64,000 nt of DNA from Leucobacter massiliensis (GTDB lineage: Bacteria; Actinomycetota; Actinomycetes; Actinomycetales; Microbacteriaceae): contig NZ_MWZD01000013.1 in the NCBI RefSeq assembly GCF_002982315.1, positions 248,001 through 312,000 on the forward strand, in the 5' to 3' direction. The translations under genes were made by a program, and so were the position numbers. The notes under the pieces are model-generated. The model ran no database searches and was not told the DNA's origin. It saw only the letters and a program-made list of their open reading frames with translations. Shown here piece by piece: positions 1-9,809 of this stretch; positions within the stretch are counted from its first letter, which is position 1, and every line of letters starts with the position of its first letter.

Positions 1-1266
1 CTCGCGGCCTCCGCGGCGGGCCTGCAGGACGAGCGGGGCGGACTCCCCCAGCACCGACTCGCGGGTGACGACCACCTTCGCGACGTCACCGGAGGAGGGC
101 ACCTCGAACATGACGGGCCCGAGCAGGTTCTCCAGAATGGCGCGCAGTCCCCGCGCTCCGGTCTTGCGCTCGACCGCCTGCTCCGCGATCGCCTCGAGCG
201 CGGCGTCCTCGAACTCCAGGCGCACGCCGTCGATCTCGAACATGCGCTGGTACTGCTTGACCAGCGCGTTCTTCGGCTCGGTCAGAATGCGGGTGAGCGC
301 ATCGACGTCGAGCGGATCGACCGTCGCGACCACCGGGAGGCGGCCGATGAACTCGGGGATGAGCCCGAACTTGTGGAGGTCCTCGGGCTGCACCTCAGCG
401 AACAGCTGTTCGTCGTTACGCCGGCTGGAGACCGGCGAACCGAAGCCGATGCCCCCCTTGCCGAGTCGCGATCCGATGATCTCCTCCAGCCCCGCGAAGG
501 CACCTGCGACGATGAACAGGATGTTGGTGGTGTCGAGCTGGATGAACTCCTGGTTCGGGTGCTTGCGCCCGCCCTGCGGCGGGATGGAGGCGACGGTGCC
601 CTCGAGGATCTTCAGCAACGCCTGCTGCACGCCCTCGCCCGAGACGTCGCGCGTGATGGAGGGATTCTCGGCCTTGCGGGAGATCTTGTCGATCTCGTCG
701 ATGTAGATGATGCCCGTCTCTGCGCGCTGGACGTCGAAGTCGGCGGCCTGCAGCAGCTTCAGGAGGATGTTCTCGACGTCCTCGCCGACGTAACCCGCCT
801 CGGTGAGCGCCGTCGCATCGGCGACAGCGAAGGGGACGCCGAGCTGCCTGGCGAGCGACTGCGCGAGGTAGGTCTTCCCGCACCCCGTCGGACCGATCAG
901 CAGGATGTTCGACTTCGCGATCTCGACCTCTTCGGCCGCGACATCTGCACTGACGAGCGCGGATCCCGCGCGCACGCGCTTGTAGTGGTTGTAGACCGCG
1001 ACCGCCAGCGACTGCTTCGCGCGCGACTGACCGATGACGTACTGGTCGAGGAAGTCGGCGATCTCGCGCGGCTTGTGGAGCGTGAAGTCGGCGCTCTCGC
1101 TGCTCTGATGCTCGGAGAGGCGCTCCTCGATGATCTCGTTGCAGAGCGCCACGCACTCATCGCAGATGTAGATCTGCGGGCCGGCGATGAGCTGCTGCAC
1201 CTGCTTCTGCGACTTCCCGCAGAACGAGCACTTGAGCAGCTCGCTGCTCTCGCCGATCTTCGCCAT
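1..1266 (-). CDS. clpX: ATP-dependent Clp protease ATP-binding subunit ClpX (C-terminus cut by window edge)
   Basis: AAA+ unfoldase that recognises substrates and feeds them into the ClpP chamber. The start ATG at 1266 follows an AAGGAG ribosome site. The N-terminal zinc-binding domain shows C13-x2-C16 and C35-x2-C38. A Walker A motif (GPTGCGKT, about residues 123-130) and a Walker B motif (IIYIDEID, about 185-191) follow, then the [10 protein letters not shown] segment seen in ClpX. 422 codons are present; the family is about 425 residues, so only the last few residues are lost. The gene lies downstream of clpP1-clpP2 in the same direction, the usual actinobacterial order. Identification is secure. 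Confidence 0.97.
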   Translation of the reverse strand, partial: MAKIGESSELLKCSFCGKSQKQVQQLIAGPQIYICDECVALCNEIIEERLSEHQSSESADFTLHKPREIADFLDQYVIGQSRAKQSLAVAVYNHYKRVRAGSALVSADVAAEEVEIAKSNILLIGPTGCGKTYLAQSLARQLGVPFAVADATALTEAGYVGEDVENILLKLLQAADFDVQRAETGIIYIDEIDKISRKAENPSITRDVSGEGVQQALLKILEGTVASIPPQGGRKHPNQEFIQLDTTNILFIVAGAFAGLEEIIGSRLGKGGIGFGSPVSSRRNDEQLFAEVQPEDLHKFGLIPEFIGRLPVVATVDPLDVDALTRILTEPKNALVKQYQRMFEIDGVRLEFEDAALEAIAEQAVERKTGARGLRAILENLLGPVMFEVPSSGDVAKVVVTRESVLGESAPLVLQARRGGRE

Positions 1267-1335
1267 GCGGATGCTCCTTCACACTCGGAGGGGGACGACT
1301 CTTCGAGACTAGCGGGCACCACCGACATTCACGGA

Positions 1336-1359
1336 CGGCACGCCGCCTGCGGCGTGCCG
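1336..1359. terminator. Hairpin between clpP2 and clpX
   Basis: A perfect 11-bp inverted repeat with only 2 nt between the arms lies in the 134-nt gap between clpP2 and clpX. No T-run follows. It could be an attenuator or RNA processing site that lowers clpX expression relative to clpP; this is inference from structure alone. Confidence 0.5.
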
Positions 1360-1400
1360 CCTCCGACCGAGGGGCCGGAGGCGGCGCGCCGAGAAACAGC

Positions 1401-2054
1401 CTACTGTCCGAGCACCGGCTGCGGGTTCTTGCGGCTGGTGAGCACCTGATCGACGAGCCCGTACTCGAGGGCCTCGTGCGCGCTGAGGATCTTGTCGCGG
1501 TCGATGTCCCGGTTGACCTCCTCGACCGAGCGCTTCGAGTGCTTCGAGAGCGTCTCCTCCAGCCACTCGCGCATGCGCATGATCTCGCGGGCCTGGATCT
1601 CGATGTCCGAGGCCTGGCCGTGACCCGCCTGACCCGTGGACGGCTGGTGGATGAGCACGCGCGCGTTCGGCAGGGCCAGGCGCTTGCCCGGCGTGCCCCC
1701 CGCGAGCAACACCGCGGCCGCCGAAGCCGCCTGTCCGAGGCACACGGTCTGAATGTGCGGGCGGATGTACTGCATCGTGTCGTAGATCGCCGTCATCGCG
1801 GTGAACGAGCCGCCGGGCGAATTGATGTACATGGTGATGTCGCGCTCGGGATCCTGGCTTTCGAGCACCAGCAGCTGCGCCATCACGTCGTCGGCCGAGG
1901 CGTCGTCGACCTGCACGCCGAGGAAGATGATCCGATCCTCGAACAGCTTGGCGTAGGGATCCTGGCGCTTGTAGCCGTATGCGGTGCGCTCCTCGAAGGA
2001 GGGCAGCACGTAGCGGGCGCTGGGCATGGCAATGTTCATGGGAAGTCGATCCAC
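1401..2054 (-). CDS. clpP2: ATP-dependent Clp protease proteolytic subunit ClpP2
   Basis: Serine peptidase subunit of the Clp protease; actinobacteria make a mixed ClpP1P2 tetradecamer. The catalytic triad is S111 (GQAASAAA), H136 (LIHQPSTGQ) and D185, with spacings of 25 and 49 residues as in the family. 217 aa from a GTG at 2054; an in-frame ATG at 2039 is a plausible alternative start. The start is 10 nt after the clpP1 stop, so the two are co-transcribed and probably translationally coupled. Assignment as the second paralogue rests on gene order and the longer N-terminal extension. Confidence 0.95.
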   Translation of the reverse strand: MDRLPMNIAMPSARYVLPSFEERTAYGYKRQDPYAKLFEDRIIFLGVQVDDASADDVMAQLLVLESQDPERDITMYINSPGGSFTAMTAIYDTMQYIRPHIQTVCLGQAASAAAVLLAGGTPGKRLALPNARVLIHQPSTGQAGHGQASDIEIQAREIMRMREWLEETLSKHSKRSVEEVNRDIDRDKILSAHEALEYGLVDQVLTSRKNPQPVLGQ

Positions 2055-2064
2055 TCTCTCTGGC

Positions 2065-2649
2065 CTACTTGCTGGTGCCGCCGCCGCCGACGACGTCGCT
2101 CGCCGACTCGCGGATGAAGTCGACGAAGCCGTACTCGAGCGCCTCCTCAGCCGAGAACCAGCGATCCCGGTCCCCGTCCTCGTTGATCTGCTCCACGGTC
2201 TTGCCGGTCTGCGCCGCGGTGATCTCCGCCAGGCGGTTCTTCATCGACACGATGAGCTCGGCCTGGGTCTGGATGTCACTCGCCGTCCCGCCGAAACCGC
2301 CGTGCGGCTGGTGCAGCAGCACGCGCGCGTTCGGCGTGATGTAGCGCTTGCCGCGGGTTCCCGCCGTGAGCAGGAACTGGCCCATGGACGCCGCCATGCC
2401 GATCCCCACCGTCACGATGTCGTTCGGGACGAAGCTCATCGTGTCGTAGATGGCCATGCCTGCCGTGATCGAGCCGCCGGGCGAGTTGATGTAGAGGTAG
2501 ATGTCTGCCTCGGGATCCTCGGCGGCGAGGAGCAGGATCTTCGCACAGATCTCGTTCGCGTTCTCGTCGCGCACTTCCGAGCCGAGCCAGATGATCCGGT
2601 CCTTCAGCAGGCGATCGAACACGCTGTTCGGTGGCGTCTGTTCTGCCAT
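2065..2649 (-). CDS. clpP1: ATP-dependent Clp protease proteolytic subunit ClpP1
   Basis: First ClpP paralogue of the mixed ClpP1P2 protease. The triad is S88 (GMAASMGQ), H113 (LLHQPHGG) and D162, and the oligomerisation segment INSPGGS is present. I chose the ATG at 2649 (MAEQTP, 194 aa) because GGAG lies 6 nt upstream; an in-frame ATG four codons earlier (2661) overlaps that site, and the longer open frame to 2772 has no family-like sequence. Followed by clpP2 and clpX, preceded by tig across a terminator hairpin. Confidence 0.96.
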   Translation of the reverse strand: MAEQTPPNSVFDRLLKDRIIWLGSEVRDENANEICAKILLLAAEDPEADIYLYINSPGGSITAGMAIYDTMSFVPNDIVTVGIGMAASMGQFLLTAGTRGKRYITPNARVLLHQPHGGFGGTASDIQTQAELIVSMKNRLAEITAAQTGKTVEQINEDGDRDRWFSAEEALEYGFVDFIRESASDVVGGGGTSK

Positions 2650-2805
2650 TCGGCGCTCCATTCGTTGTAGCTTGCTTCGAGCGTATCGACTCGCCGGGCT
2701 GCGCGTCGCCGTGTTCGCCGTGGGCGTGGCGGGCACGATCGGTATCGCCGCGCTCGCTGCCACCGCGGGCAAGGGGTGCGCCGCGACGCATCGTGCGCAG
2801 ATGCA

Positions 2806-2842
2806 CGGATCCCCCTCGCCCGCGGACGGGGAGGGGGATCCG
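2806..2842 (-). terminator. Terminator downstream of tig
   Basis: A perfect 12-bp inverted repeat (2806-2817 with 2831-2842) encloses a 13-nt loop that can itself pair CCC with GGG. It lies 20 nt past the trigger factor stop codon and separates tig from clpP1. There is no strong U-tract, as is common in high-GC actinobacteria. Confidence 0.75.
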
Positions 2843-2861
2843 GAAGCAAGCAGAAGCGGGA

Positions 2862-4343
2862 CTACTCCGCGGACTTCTCGGCCTCGGCGGCGGCCTTCTT
2901 CGCTGCGCGCGTCGCGGCAGCCTTTTTGGCGGCGGCGGAACGGGCGGCCTTCTTGGCGTCTTCCTCCGACAGTTCGGCGGGGGCTTCGGCGGCGTCCGCA
3001 GCCTCGGCCTCCTCGACGATCTCCTCGGCCTCCGCAACCACCTCGGCCTCGGCCTCGTCCTCGCTGTCGACCGCGGTGAACTCGCTCAGGTCTACGGCGT
3101 TGCCGTCCTGATCGACGACCTCGGCCTGTGCGAGCGCGATGGCGAGGGCCTTGTTCCGGGTCACCTCGCCCAGGATCACGCCCATCTGGTTGCCCTGGCT
3201 GATCGCCTGGAGGAACTGGGTGGGCTCCATGCCGTACTGCTGCGCAGACTGGAAGATGTACTGCGAGAGCTCGTTCTGCGTGGGGGTGACGCCCTCTGCC
3301 TCGACGATCGCGTCGAGCAGCAGCTGCAGCTGGATCTGCTGCTCGGTCGACTTGCGCACCTCGGCGCGGTGCTCGTCGTCCTCCAGGCGGCCCTCGTTCT
3401 CGAGGTGACGGTGGACCTCCTCCTCGACGAGCTCCTCGGACACGGGGATCCCGGCCTGCTCGATGAGGGTCTCGGTGAAGAGGTCGCGTGCCTGCTGGCC
3501 CTGCGCGAACACGGCGGCGCGCGCGGCCTGCTCGCCGAGGCTCTCGCGCAGCTCGGCGATGGTGTCGAACTCGCTGGCGAGCTGCGCGAACTCGTCATCG
3601 GCCTCGGGCAGCTCGCGCTCCTTGACGGCGGTGAGAGTCACCTCGACCTCCGCGTCCTGACCCTCGTACTCGCCTCCGAGCAGCTGCGAGGTGAAGGTGG
3701 TGGACTCGCCGGCAGTGAGCGTCTCGATGGCCTCGTCGGTGCCGGCGAGCAGGTTGCCAGCACCGATCTCGTAGGAGACGCCGCTCGCCTGGTCGACCTC
3801 GTTGCCGTCGATCCGCGCGATCAGGTCGAGCTCGACGAAGTCGCCGGTCTTGGCGGGGCGGTCGACGGTGACGAGCGTGCCGAAGCGCTCGCGCAGCTTG
3901 GTGAGCTCGGCCTCCACGGCCTCCTCGTCGATCTTGGCGTTGTCGACGGTCAGCTTGAGGCCGTCGTACTTCGGCAGGGTGAACTCGGGGCGCACCTCGA
4001 CCTCGAAGACGAGCACGAGGGTGCTCTTCGGATCCTTGGCGTCGGGCCACTGCTCCACGTCCGCCGTGGGGCGGCCCATCGGGCGCTCCTCGGCTTCGGC
4101 GAGGGCGGACTGGTAGAAGTCGTCGAGGGAGGCGTTCACGGCCTCCTGGATGACGGCCTCACGGCCGACCCGCTGATCGATGATGGGGGCCGGCACCTTG
4201 CCCTTGCGGAAGCCGGGAATGGAGACCTGCTCGGCGATCGTCTTGTAGGCCTGCTTGAGGTAGGGCTCCAGTTCGTCGAGCGTGACCTCGACGCTCAGCT
4301 TGGCGCGGGTCGGAGTGAGCTTCTCAGCGGTCGTCTTGGGCAA
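2862..4343 (-). CDS. tig: Trigger factor (ribosome-associated chaperone, peptidyl-prolyl isomerase)
   Basis: Binds the ribosome exit tunnel and folds nascent chains. 493 aa. The start is a TTG at 4343 with GAGG five bases upstream. The N-terminal ribosome-binding domain includes [12 protein letters not shown] (about residues 44-55), the central FKBP-like domain follows (about 160-245, with GDFVELDL), then the helical C-terminal domain. The last about 60 residues are an acidic then Ala/Lys-rich low-complexity tail, typical of actinobacterial trigger factors. It lies upstream of clpP1, its usual neighbour. Confidence 0.96.
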   Translation of the reverse strand: MPKTTAEKLTPTRAKLSVEVTLDELEPYLKQAYKTIAEQVSIPGFRKGKVPAPIIDQRVGREAVIQEAVNASLDDFYQSALAEAEERPMGRPTADVEQWPDAKDPKSTLVLVFEVEVRPEFTLPKYDGLKLTVDNAKIDEEAVEAELTKLRERFGTLVTVDRPAKTGDFVELDLIARIDGNEVDQASGVSYEIGAGNLLAGTDEAIETLTAGESTTFTSQLLGGEYEGQDAEVEVTLTAVKERELPEADDEFAQLASEFDTIAELRESLGEQAARAAVFAQGQQARDLFTETLIEQAGIPVSEELVEEEVHRHLENEGRLEDDEHRAEVRKSTEQQIQLQLLLDAIVEAEGVTPTQNELSQYIFQSAQQYGMEPTQFLQAISQGNQMGVILGEVTRNKALAIALAQAEVVDQDGNAVDLSEFTAVDSEDEAEAEVVAEAEEIVEEAEAADAAEAPAELSEEDAKKAARSAAAKKAAATRAAKKAAAEAEKSAE

Positions 4344-4396
4344 TTTGGCCTCTCATCGTCGGAGTATCTGCTGCGTCACGGGCTGGTGGGCCCTGG

Positions 4397-4471
4397 TCGG
4401 GGCGACAGGATTCGAACCTGCGACCTCCCGCTCCCAAAGCGGGCGCTCTAGCCAAGCTGAGCTACGCCCCG
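4397..4471 (-). tRNA. tRNA-Pro (anticodon UGG)
   Basis: A 75-nt cloverleaf on the minus strand with acceptor CGGGGCG/CGCCCCG, anticodon loop TTTGGGA (anticodon TGG), a T-loop GGTTCGAATCC and discriminator A. No CCA is encoded. Confidence 0.95.
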
Positions 4472-4795
4472 GTACCCGCAGGTTTCACAGTCGTCTCGCG
4501 CGTCTGCGCGCAACCCGAGCAAGTCTAGCCGAAAGTCCCGCCTCACACGCAGCGTCCTTGGGAGCCGCCGCCCGTCCGGTTCGCCTGTCTGCGCGGTTCA
4601 CCCGCGAGCGCAGGCGCCTCCAGGCCGGGGCGGGCCCATCGCTTCCCCGAGCTCAGACGTCGTCCGCCCCGTCCAGGAGCCGTTGCAGCGAGCGATGCCG
4701 GTCGCGCAACGAGGGCGTGCGGCGAAGGCGGCGGCCATGCGCGGCGACCGCGCGCAGCGAGCGGAGGCGCGCCGCGAGCAGGGCAGCCACGCTTC
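4472..4795. other. Intergenic region without a supported gene
   Basis: About 320 nt between tRNA-Pro and the FemAB-like gene. Open frames crossing it on both strands show no family-like sequence or ribosome sites. Presumably it holds the tRNA-Pro promoter (upstream, right-hand side) and the 3' end of the FemAB transcript. I see no convincing hairpin. Confidence 0.5.
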
Positions 4796-5743
4796 TCACC
4801 GGACACCCCCGCGCCGGCCCGCGGATCTGCCCTCTCGAGAGACCAGTCTGCGCAGGCCCGTGTACAGGAGGTAGCGTCCATGGTCGGCCGGAAACTCCCA
4901 GGTGCCCGCGTAGTCGCGCTGGCGGCCGCCGAATGAGCGCTTGAAGTCGCTGAACCCGGTCCAGGGGTGGTCTCGCACCTCAGGTGGCACGACCCCGTAG
5001 AGGTCGAAACTCGTCTGCGCACTCGCGCAGGCATCCTCGATCATCTGGCCAACCATGACCGTGCCGGGCGACAGGCGGCGGTGCGCGGTGCTCGTGGCGC
5101 CGTGCGCGTAGTAGCGGCAGTCGGGGTCATCGAAGATCAGGGACGCGGCAATGACCTCTGTGCCGGAGCGAAGCAGGTAGACGCGACCCGCCTGCAGCGG
5201 GAGCAGCACGCGCGCCGTGGCACGCAGGTAGTCAGCCCGGTGCGCGTGCATCCCGGTGCGCGCCGAGACCTCGGCGAGCAGTCGGATCAGATGCTCGACC
5301 TCCGCCGGATCGCTGCTTGCTTCCACGCGCAGCCCCTTCTTCGCAGCGTTGCGGTGACGGTTGCGCTGGCTGCTGGCGAACTCCGCGAGCACCTGAGGGA
5401 ACGGCCGGTCGATGTCGATGATCTGCGTGTGCTCCGGTTGTCTCCGGGGAGCCCGGCGAAGCCCGAGCAGCGGGAACTCGGCGGGATCCACGCTGCCGCT
5501 CGGCTCCGCGCGGAGGTAGACCGCCCCGAGCTTCTTGGTGTTCTCGGTGAGCGATTCGAGAGCCTCACGGAGTGCTCCGGGGCGTTCGACGACGGGGCCG
5601 TATGGGGCGTAAAGTCGGGATCCACCGCGACCGGGCTCGAGGAAGGCCTGATAGTGCCACCCCTCGCCGCTCGCCTGGACCACCGTCCTGCCGAGGTGGC
5701 GCTGGAGCTCGGCCCACGGCTCTTGCTGGAGGAAGTGAGTCAC
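4796..5743 (-). CDS. FemAB/FemX family peptidyltransferase (GNAT fold)
   Basis: Members add amino acids from aminoacyl-tRNA to the lipid II or peptidoglycan side chain, forming the interpeptide bridge. 315 aa. Start GTG at 5743 with AGAGGA upstream. Family-like features are the N-terminal FLQQEPWAELQ, the YAPYGPVV segment, SSQRNRHRNAAKKG in the first GNAT-like lobe, and YYAHGATS followed by the C-terminal DLYGVVPPE and FSDFKRSFGG motifs typical of the family. It is cytoplasmic with no signal peptide. A clear sigma-A promoter precedes it at 5808-5837. The exact amino acid added cannot be read from sequence. Confidence 0.85.
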   Translation of the reverse strand: MTHFLQQEPWAELQRHLGRTVVQASGEGWHYQAFLEPGRGGSRLYAPYGPVVERPGALREALESLTENTKKLGAVYLRAEPSGSVDPAEFPLLGLRRAPRRQPEHTQIIDIDRPFPQVLAEFASSQRNRHRNAAKKGLRVEASSDPAEVEHLIRLLAEVSARTGMHAHRADYLRATARVLLPLQAGRVYLLRSGTEVIAASLIFDDPDCRYYAHGATSTAHRRLSPGTVMVGQMIEDACASAQTSFDLYGVVPPEVRDHPWTGFSDFKRSFGGRQRDYAGTWEFPADHGRYLLYTGLRRLVSREGRSAGRRGGVR

Positions 5744-5807
5744 GCGTTCCTCTCCCGGAGCCGTGCGGGCCTCCGCCGGCCCGCGGAACGTCTATGTCAC
5801 GGCTGAG

Positions 5808-5837
5808 ATTATACATGCCGTTCGCAATGTGTGTCCA
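5808..5837 (-). promoter_or_regulatory. Sigma-A-type promoter of the FemAB-like gene
   Basis: On the minus strand TGGACA (5837-5832) is separated by 18 nt from a consensus TATAAT (5813-5808). The predicted start near 5800 gives a 5' leader of about 57 nt before the GTG at 5743. Confidence 0.75.
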
Positions 5838-5938
5838 TCGTATCGAAATAGCTCCGCAACAGCGGAGCGCTCCGTCGCACCTTCGCGCGACTCGCCCGCG
5901 CTCGAGGTTCTCGGCGATGGCGGCACGCCCGGAACGAA

Positions 5939-5964
5939 GTAAGCCCCGCTCATGCGGGGCTTAC
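5939..5964 (-). terminator. Terminator downstream of tRNA-Gly(UCC)
   Basis: A perfect 11-bp inverted repeat with a 4-nt loop (TCAT) lies 5 nt beyond the encoded CCA of tRNA-Gly on the minus strand. It would end the tRNA transcript before the FemAB promoter. Confidence 0.75.
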
Positions 5965-5971
5965 GGAGTGG

Positions 5972-6042
5972 AGGGGCTGACGGGAATCGAACCCGCGTAA
6001 CCAGTTTGGAAGACTGGGGCTCTACCATTGAGCTACAGCCCC
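5972..6042 (-). tRNA. tRNA-Gly (anticodon UCC)
   Basis: A 71-nt cloverleaf with acceptor GGGGCTG/CAGCCCC, anticodon loop CTTCCAA (TCC) and T-loop GGTTCGATTCC. CCA is encoded at 5971-5969. Confidence 0.95.
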
Positions 6043-6106
6043 GGGCTGCGAGCAGCGCGGGCGGTGCCGAGGCACCTCACCGATCATAGTGCATGGGCGC
6101 CCCGCC

Positions 6107-6697
6107 TCACACTTCGTCGTGTCGTCCGCGCGTCGCGGCCCGGTGGTGGCGCGTGTATTCGAGGTAGACCTCGGCGTTCTGGCTGACCGCCTCCCGGTCC
6201 TCTTCCCGGAGCTCGCGGACGACGCGGCCGGGAATCCCGGCGACGAGGGATCGCGGCGGAATGACGACGCCCTGCGGCACGAGTGCTCCGGCGGCGACGA
6301 GGGATCCCTCCCCCACGACGGCCCCGCTGAGCACGGTCGCGTTCATGCCGATGAGACAACCGTCTTCTATGGTGGCGCCGTGGACGACGGCGTTGTGACC
6401 GATGGACACGTCATCGCCGATGACCGCAGCTCCGCCGTTGCCGCGCTGCGTGTGCACGACGACGCCGTCCTGCAGGTTGCTGCGCCTCCCGATCCGGACG
6501 GCGTTCGAGTCGCCGCGGACCACGGCGTTGTACCAGACGCTGCTCTCGGCGCCGATCTCGACGTCGCCGACCACGACGGATCCGGGGGCGAGCCATGCGC
6601 TCTCGTCCAGTCTCGGCTCCCCGTAGGCCGCGATGGATATGACGTGGGGGCGCGGCGCGCCGTTCGCCTCCACGCTGCTCGGCACTGCCTCGTCCAT
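6107..6697 (-). CDS. Gamma-class carbonic anhydrase-like hexapeptide-repeat protein
   Basis: Left-handed beta-helix protein of the YrdA/PaaY/CaiE type; some members hydrate CO2, others have unknown or acyl-transfer roles. 196 aa from ATG at 6697, chosen for GAGGAGG upstream; the longer open frame runs into tRNA-Asn. Hexapeptide repeats fill the centre. The three zinc-ligand histidines of the gamma class are present as GVVVHTQ and IGHNAVVHG. It stands alone between tRNA genes, so context adds nothing about substrate. Confidence 0.85.
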   Translation of the reverse strand: MDEAVPSSVEANGAPRPHVISIAAYGEPRLDESAWLAPGSVVVGDVEIGAESSVWYNAVVRGDSNAVRIGRRSNLQDGVVVHTQRGNGGAAVIGDDVSIGHNAVVHGATIEDGCLIGMNATVLSGAVVGEGSLVAAGALVPQGVVIPPRSLVAGIPGRVVRELREEDREAVSQNAEVYLEYTRHHRAATRGRHDEV

Positions 6698-6716
6698 GCG
6701 CCCTCCTCTGGATCGC

Positions 6717-6746
6717 GAAAAGGCCCCCGCCTGACGGCGGGGGCCT
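6717..6746 (-). terminator. Terminator downstream of tRNA-Asn
   Basis: An 11-bp perfect inverted repeat (6721-6746, loop TGAC) is followed on the minus strand by TTTT (6720-6717). This is a classic rho-independent terminator for tRNA-Asn; it sits 20 nt before the start codon of the carbonic anhydrase-like gene. Confidence 0.85.
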
Positions 6747-6751
6747 GAGCG

Positions 6752-6824
6752 CTCCCCCGGCTGGGCTCGAACCAGCGACATCCTGATTAACAGTCAAGCG
6801 CTCTGCCAACTGAGCTACAGGGGA
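6752..6824 (-). tRNA. tRNA-Asn (anticodon GUU)
   Basis: A 73-nt cloverleaf with acceptor TCCCCTG/CGGGGGA (one U-G pair), anticodon loop CTGTTAA (GTT) and T-loop GGTTCGAGCCC. A terminator follows at 6717-6746. Confidence 0.95.
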
Positions 6825-6959
6825 TCATTGCCGAAGCAACCCCATCATCGTAGCAAGAGCGGAAAACGCTCCGCAAATCGGGCGGGCTCAGTGGGGACCC
6901 GGGCGGGTCGCCGCTCTGAGGCTGCCGGCGGGGATCGCAGGGCTCCCGCGTGCTGGCGC

Positions 6960-7808
6960 TTATTCCTCGGCGATCTCGTCGTACGCGGTCGCCCGCAGCG
7001 CCTGGGCGAGCAGCTGCACGTAGCCGTGGTCCGCGTGGCGGAAGATCTCGTTGATGTCGCCCTGTCCGACGGTCCGCCCGTGCTGCAGCACGAGCACGTC
7101 CTGCACGAGTGCCTCGAGCATCCGGATGTCATGGCTGATGAGCAGCATCGACGCGCCGGTCCGTTCCCGGTACCACTGGAGCAGCTCGACGATCTTGGGC
7201 CGGTTGTTCGCATCGACACCGAGCGTGGGCTCGTCGGCGATGAGCAGCGCGGGATCCAGCATCAGGGACCGCATGACCGCGACGCGCTGCCGCTGTCCCT
7301 TGGAGAGCTCGTAGGGGTACTCCTGCAGTTTCGCGAGCGGGAGCGCCACGATGTCCATCATCTCGGCGATGCGTTCGCCGAGCTGCTCGCGGTCGAAGTG
7401 CTTGCTGCGCTCCACGATCGGCTCGAAGAGGATGTCGCCCACGTTGAGCTCGGGCGTGAGCGTCGCACCCGCGTCCTGGGCGAGGTGGCCGACGTAGGCG
7501 GTGAGGCGGGCGCGGCTCCGACGGCCGAGGCGACGCAGGGGCACGTCCATCACCTCGGCGGCGCCGCCGGTGAGCTTGATCCGGGCCGACTTCTCCCCCG
7601 CGTCGTCGGCTCGGCCGGCGAGGAACCGGGCGATCGTGGACTTGCCGGAGCCGCTTTCTCCGAGCAGCGCCATCACCCCGCCCCGGGCGAGCTCGAAGCT
7701 GACGCCTTCTACGGCCTCGAACTCGCGGCCGCCGGCGTGCGCCGGATAGGACAGCGAGAGGTCGGAGACTCGGACGATCGGATCGGCGTCGACGACGGGC
7801 TTGGCCAT
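6960..7808 (-). CDS. ABC transporter ATP-binding protein, oligopeptide/nickel type
   Basis: 282 aa ATPase with Walker A GESGSGKST (about residues 50-58), an LSKGQRQR signature, Walker B LLIADEPT and the H-loop ISHD. The architecture resembles the DppD/OppD family. No permease or substrate-binding gene is next to it, so its partner must be encoded elsewhere or it has a non-transport role. ATG at 7808, 11 nt after the dnaG stop, so it is probably co-transcribed with dnaG. The signature has K in place of the usual second G (LSGGQ). Confidence 0.85.
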   Translation of the reverse strand: MAKPVVDADPIVRVSDLSLSYPAHAGGREFEAVEGVSFELARGGVMALLGESGSGKSTIARFLAGRADDAGEKSARIKLTGGAAEVMDVPLRRLGRRSRARLTAYVGHLAQDAGATLTPELNVGDILFEPIVERSKHFDREQLGERIAEMMDIVALPLAKLQEYPYELSKGQRQRVAVMRSLMLDPALLIADEPTLGVDANNRPKIVELLQWYRERTGASMLLISHDIRMLEALVQDVLVLQHGRTVGQGDINEIFRHADHGYVQLLAQALRATAYDEIAEE

Positions 7809-7819
7809 GGGTGAAGAGT

Positions 7820-9700
7820 TTACTCTTCCCGGAGGCCGCGTCGCGCAGCTTCCAGCGCGACGAGCTGCTCCTGGATGCGTCGCGCGCCCGGGTCGGTGTG
7901 GTCACCGATGCGCTGCAGCCGCGCCAGGAGCTCCTGCTTGAGCGAGAGCAGGTCCCGGTCGAGCAGGGAGATGACCACATCGCGCACGTAGGCGGCGAGC
8001 TGCTCGGCGCGACGCTGCGGCATGGGCGCGATCGCGAGCTCGCGGACGAGATCGCGATGGGTCTCGGGGGCGGCGGCGAGCACCACCTCGAGCCAGCCGG
8101 GGGTGCCCAGCGCGGGAAGGGCGGCCGCGATGGCGTCGCGGACGACCCTGAGCTCGGGCTCCGTCACCTGAGCGGTGACGGCCTGGCGCATGAGGTCTGC
8201 GCCGATGGCGTCACCCTGCTGCAGCATCGCCATGAGCGCGTCGCGCTCGAGCCAGGTGGTCGGGGTGCTGCGGAGCGTCGAGAGCGAGACCCGTCGCGGC
8301 GCCGGCGCGGGATCGGGCGCGACGGCTGCCGAGGCGCCGCCTTCGCCGTCATACTGCGGGCCGGAGCGGCGGGACTGGGATCCGGCGCGCTCCATCGCCC
8401 GCACGGCCTGCTGCACCTCAGCGAGCTCCGCGCCGAGCATGCCCGCGAGCTCTCGGGTGTATCCGGGCCGGAGCGAGGGATCCTTGATGCCTGCGACGAT
8501 GGGGGCTGCGGCGCGCAGCGCGGCGACGCGCCCCTCGACGGAGTTGAGGTCGAATCGCCGGACGGCCTGTCTCAGCGCGAACTTGAAGAGCGGCTCTTTG
8601 CGAGTGAAGAGCTCGCGGACCGCCTCATCGCCCCGGTGCAGGCGCAGATCACTGGGGTCGAGCCCCTCGGGCGCTTCCGCCACATAGGTCTGGGCGCTGA
8701 AGCGCTTCTCCTCGCTGAAGGCGCGCAGCGCCGCCTTCTGCCCGGCCTCGTCGGGGTCGAAGGTGAAGATCACCTCCGCGGCGGCGTCATCGCCCATGAT
8801 GCGCCTCAGCACGGAGATGTGGTCCTTGCCGAAGGCGGTGCCGCAGGTGGCGACGGCGGTGTCCACGCCTGCGAGGTGGCAGGCCATCACGTCGGTGTAG
8901 CCCTCCACGACCACCGCGCGCCTGCCGCGCGAGATGCCGCGTTTTGCGAGGTCGAGTCCGTAGAGGACCTGGGATTTGTGATAGACGGGCGTCTCGGGCG
9001 TGTTGAGATACTTCGGACCGTTGTCGTCGTCGTAGAGCCGGCGTGCGCCGAAACCGACGGTCTGTCCGCTGGTGTCGCGGATCGGCCACACGACACGGCC
9101 CCGGAAACGGTCGTAGACGCCTCGCTGCCCCTCCGAGACGAGACCAGCCTGCGTCAGCTCCTGCGGCGTGAAGCCCTGGCCGCGGAGATGCGTGGTGAGG
9201 TGATCCCAGCCGCGGGGGGCGTAACCGACGCCGAATCGCTCGCAAGCGGCGGCGTCGAAGCCGCGCTGGGTGAGGAATTCGCGCGCCGCCGCGCCCTCGT
9301 CGCTCGCGAGCTGCGAGACATAGAACTGTGCGGCGGCCTGGTTCGCCGCAAGCAGGCGGGAACGATTCGGTCCGTCCTCGCGCCGTGCACCGCCCTCCTC
9401 ATAGCTGAGCGGATAGTTGATGCGCGCGGCGAGACGCTCGACCGACTCCGCGAAGGTGAGATGGTCCATGCGCTGCAGGAAAGTGATGGCGTCACCGGAT
9501 TCTCCGCAGCCGAAGCAGTGGTAGTAGCCGAGCGCCGGGCGCACGTGGAAGCTGGGGCTGCGCTCGTCGTGGAAGGGGCAGAGACCCTTCATCGAGTCGA
9601 TTCCGGCGTTCTTCAGGGTGACGTAGTCGCCCACGAGGTCACCGAGATTGGTGCGCCGCTTCACCTCCTCGACGTCGCTCGCGCGGATCCGGCCTGCCAT
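7820..9700 (-). CDS. dnaG: DNA primase
   Basis: Makes RNA primers for lagging-strand synthesis. 626 aa. The N-terminal CHC2 zinc-binding domain has C41, H44, C62 and C65; the TOPRIM core has VVVEGYTDVM and TFDPDEAG; the C-terminal helicase-binding region is less conserved. The minus-strand hexamer TAGACT (9713-9708) ends 7 nt before the ATG and there is no ribosome site, so the message is probably leaderless. It follows dgt across a long hairpin, so it likely has its own promoter. Confidence 0.97.
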   Translation of the reverse strand: MAGRIRASDVEEVKRRTNLGDLVGDYVTLKNAGIDSMKGLCPFHDERSPSFHVRPALGYYHCFGCGESGDAITFLQRMDHLTFAESVERLAARINYPLSYEEGGARREDGPNRSRLLAANQAAAQFYVSQLASDEGAAAREFLTQRGFDAAACERFGVGYAPRGWDHLTTHLRGQGFTPQELTQAGLVSEGQRGVYDRFRGRVVWPIRDTSGQTVGFGARRLYDDDNGPKYLNTPETPVYHKSQVLYGLDLAKRGISRGRRAVVVEGYTDVMACHLAGVDTAVATCGTAFGKDHISVLRRIMGDDAAAEVIFTFDPDEAGQKAALRAFSEEKRFSAQTYVAEAPEGLDPSDLRLHRGDEAVRELFTRKEPLFKFALRQAVRRFDLNSVEGRVAALRAAAPIVAGIKDPSLRPGYTRELAGMLGAELAEVQQAVRAMERAGSQSRRSGPQYDGEGGASAAVAPDPAPAPRRVSLSTLRSTPTTWLERDALMAMLQQGDAIGADLMRQAVTAQVTEPELRVVRDAIAAALPALGTPGWLEVVLAAAPETHRDLVRELAIAPMPQRRAEQLAAYVRDVVISLLDRDLLSLKQELLARLQRIGDHTDPGARRIQEQLVALEAARRGLREE

Positions 9701-9762
9701 AGTGCGAAGTCTATCGTCGCCGCTGAGCGCCGCCTCTCAAGCCAGCTGACGCGGTGGCGTCA

Positions 9763-9809
9763 GCACCGCTCGCGGAGAACGCGATGCGTTCTCCCTAAGC
9801 GAGCGGTGC
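9763..9809 (-). terminator. Nested hairpin over the 3' end of dgt
   Basis: An 11-bp outer stem (9763-9773 with 9799-9809) and a 9-bp inner stem (9774-9782 with 9786-9794) have a GAT triloop and a 4-nt bulge containing the dgt stop codon. It is a likely terminator for dgt. Similar nested hairpins occur at 15746-15779, 51897-51937 and 51974-52022. Confidence 0.7.
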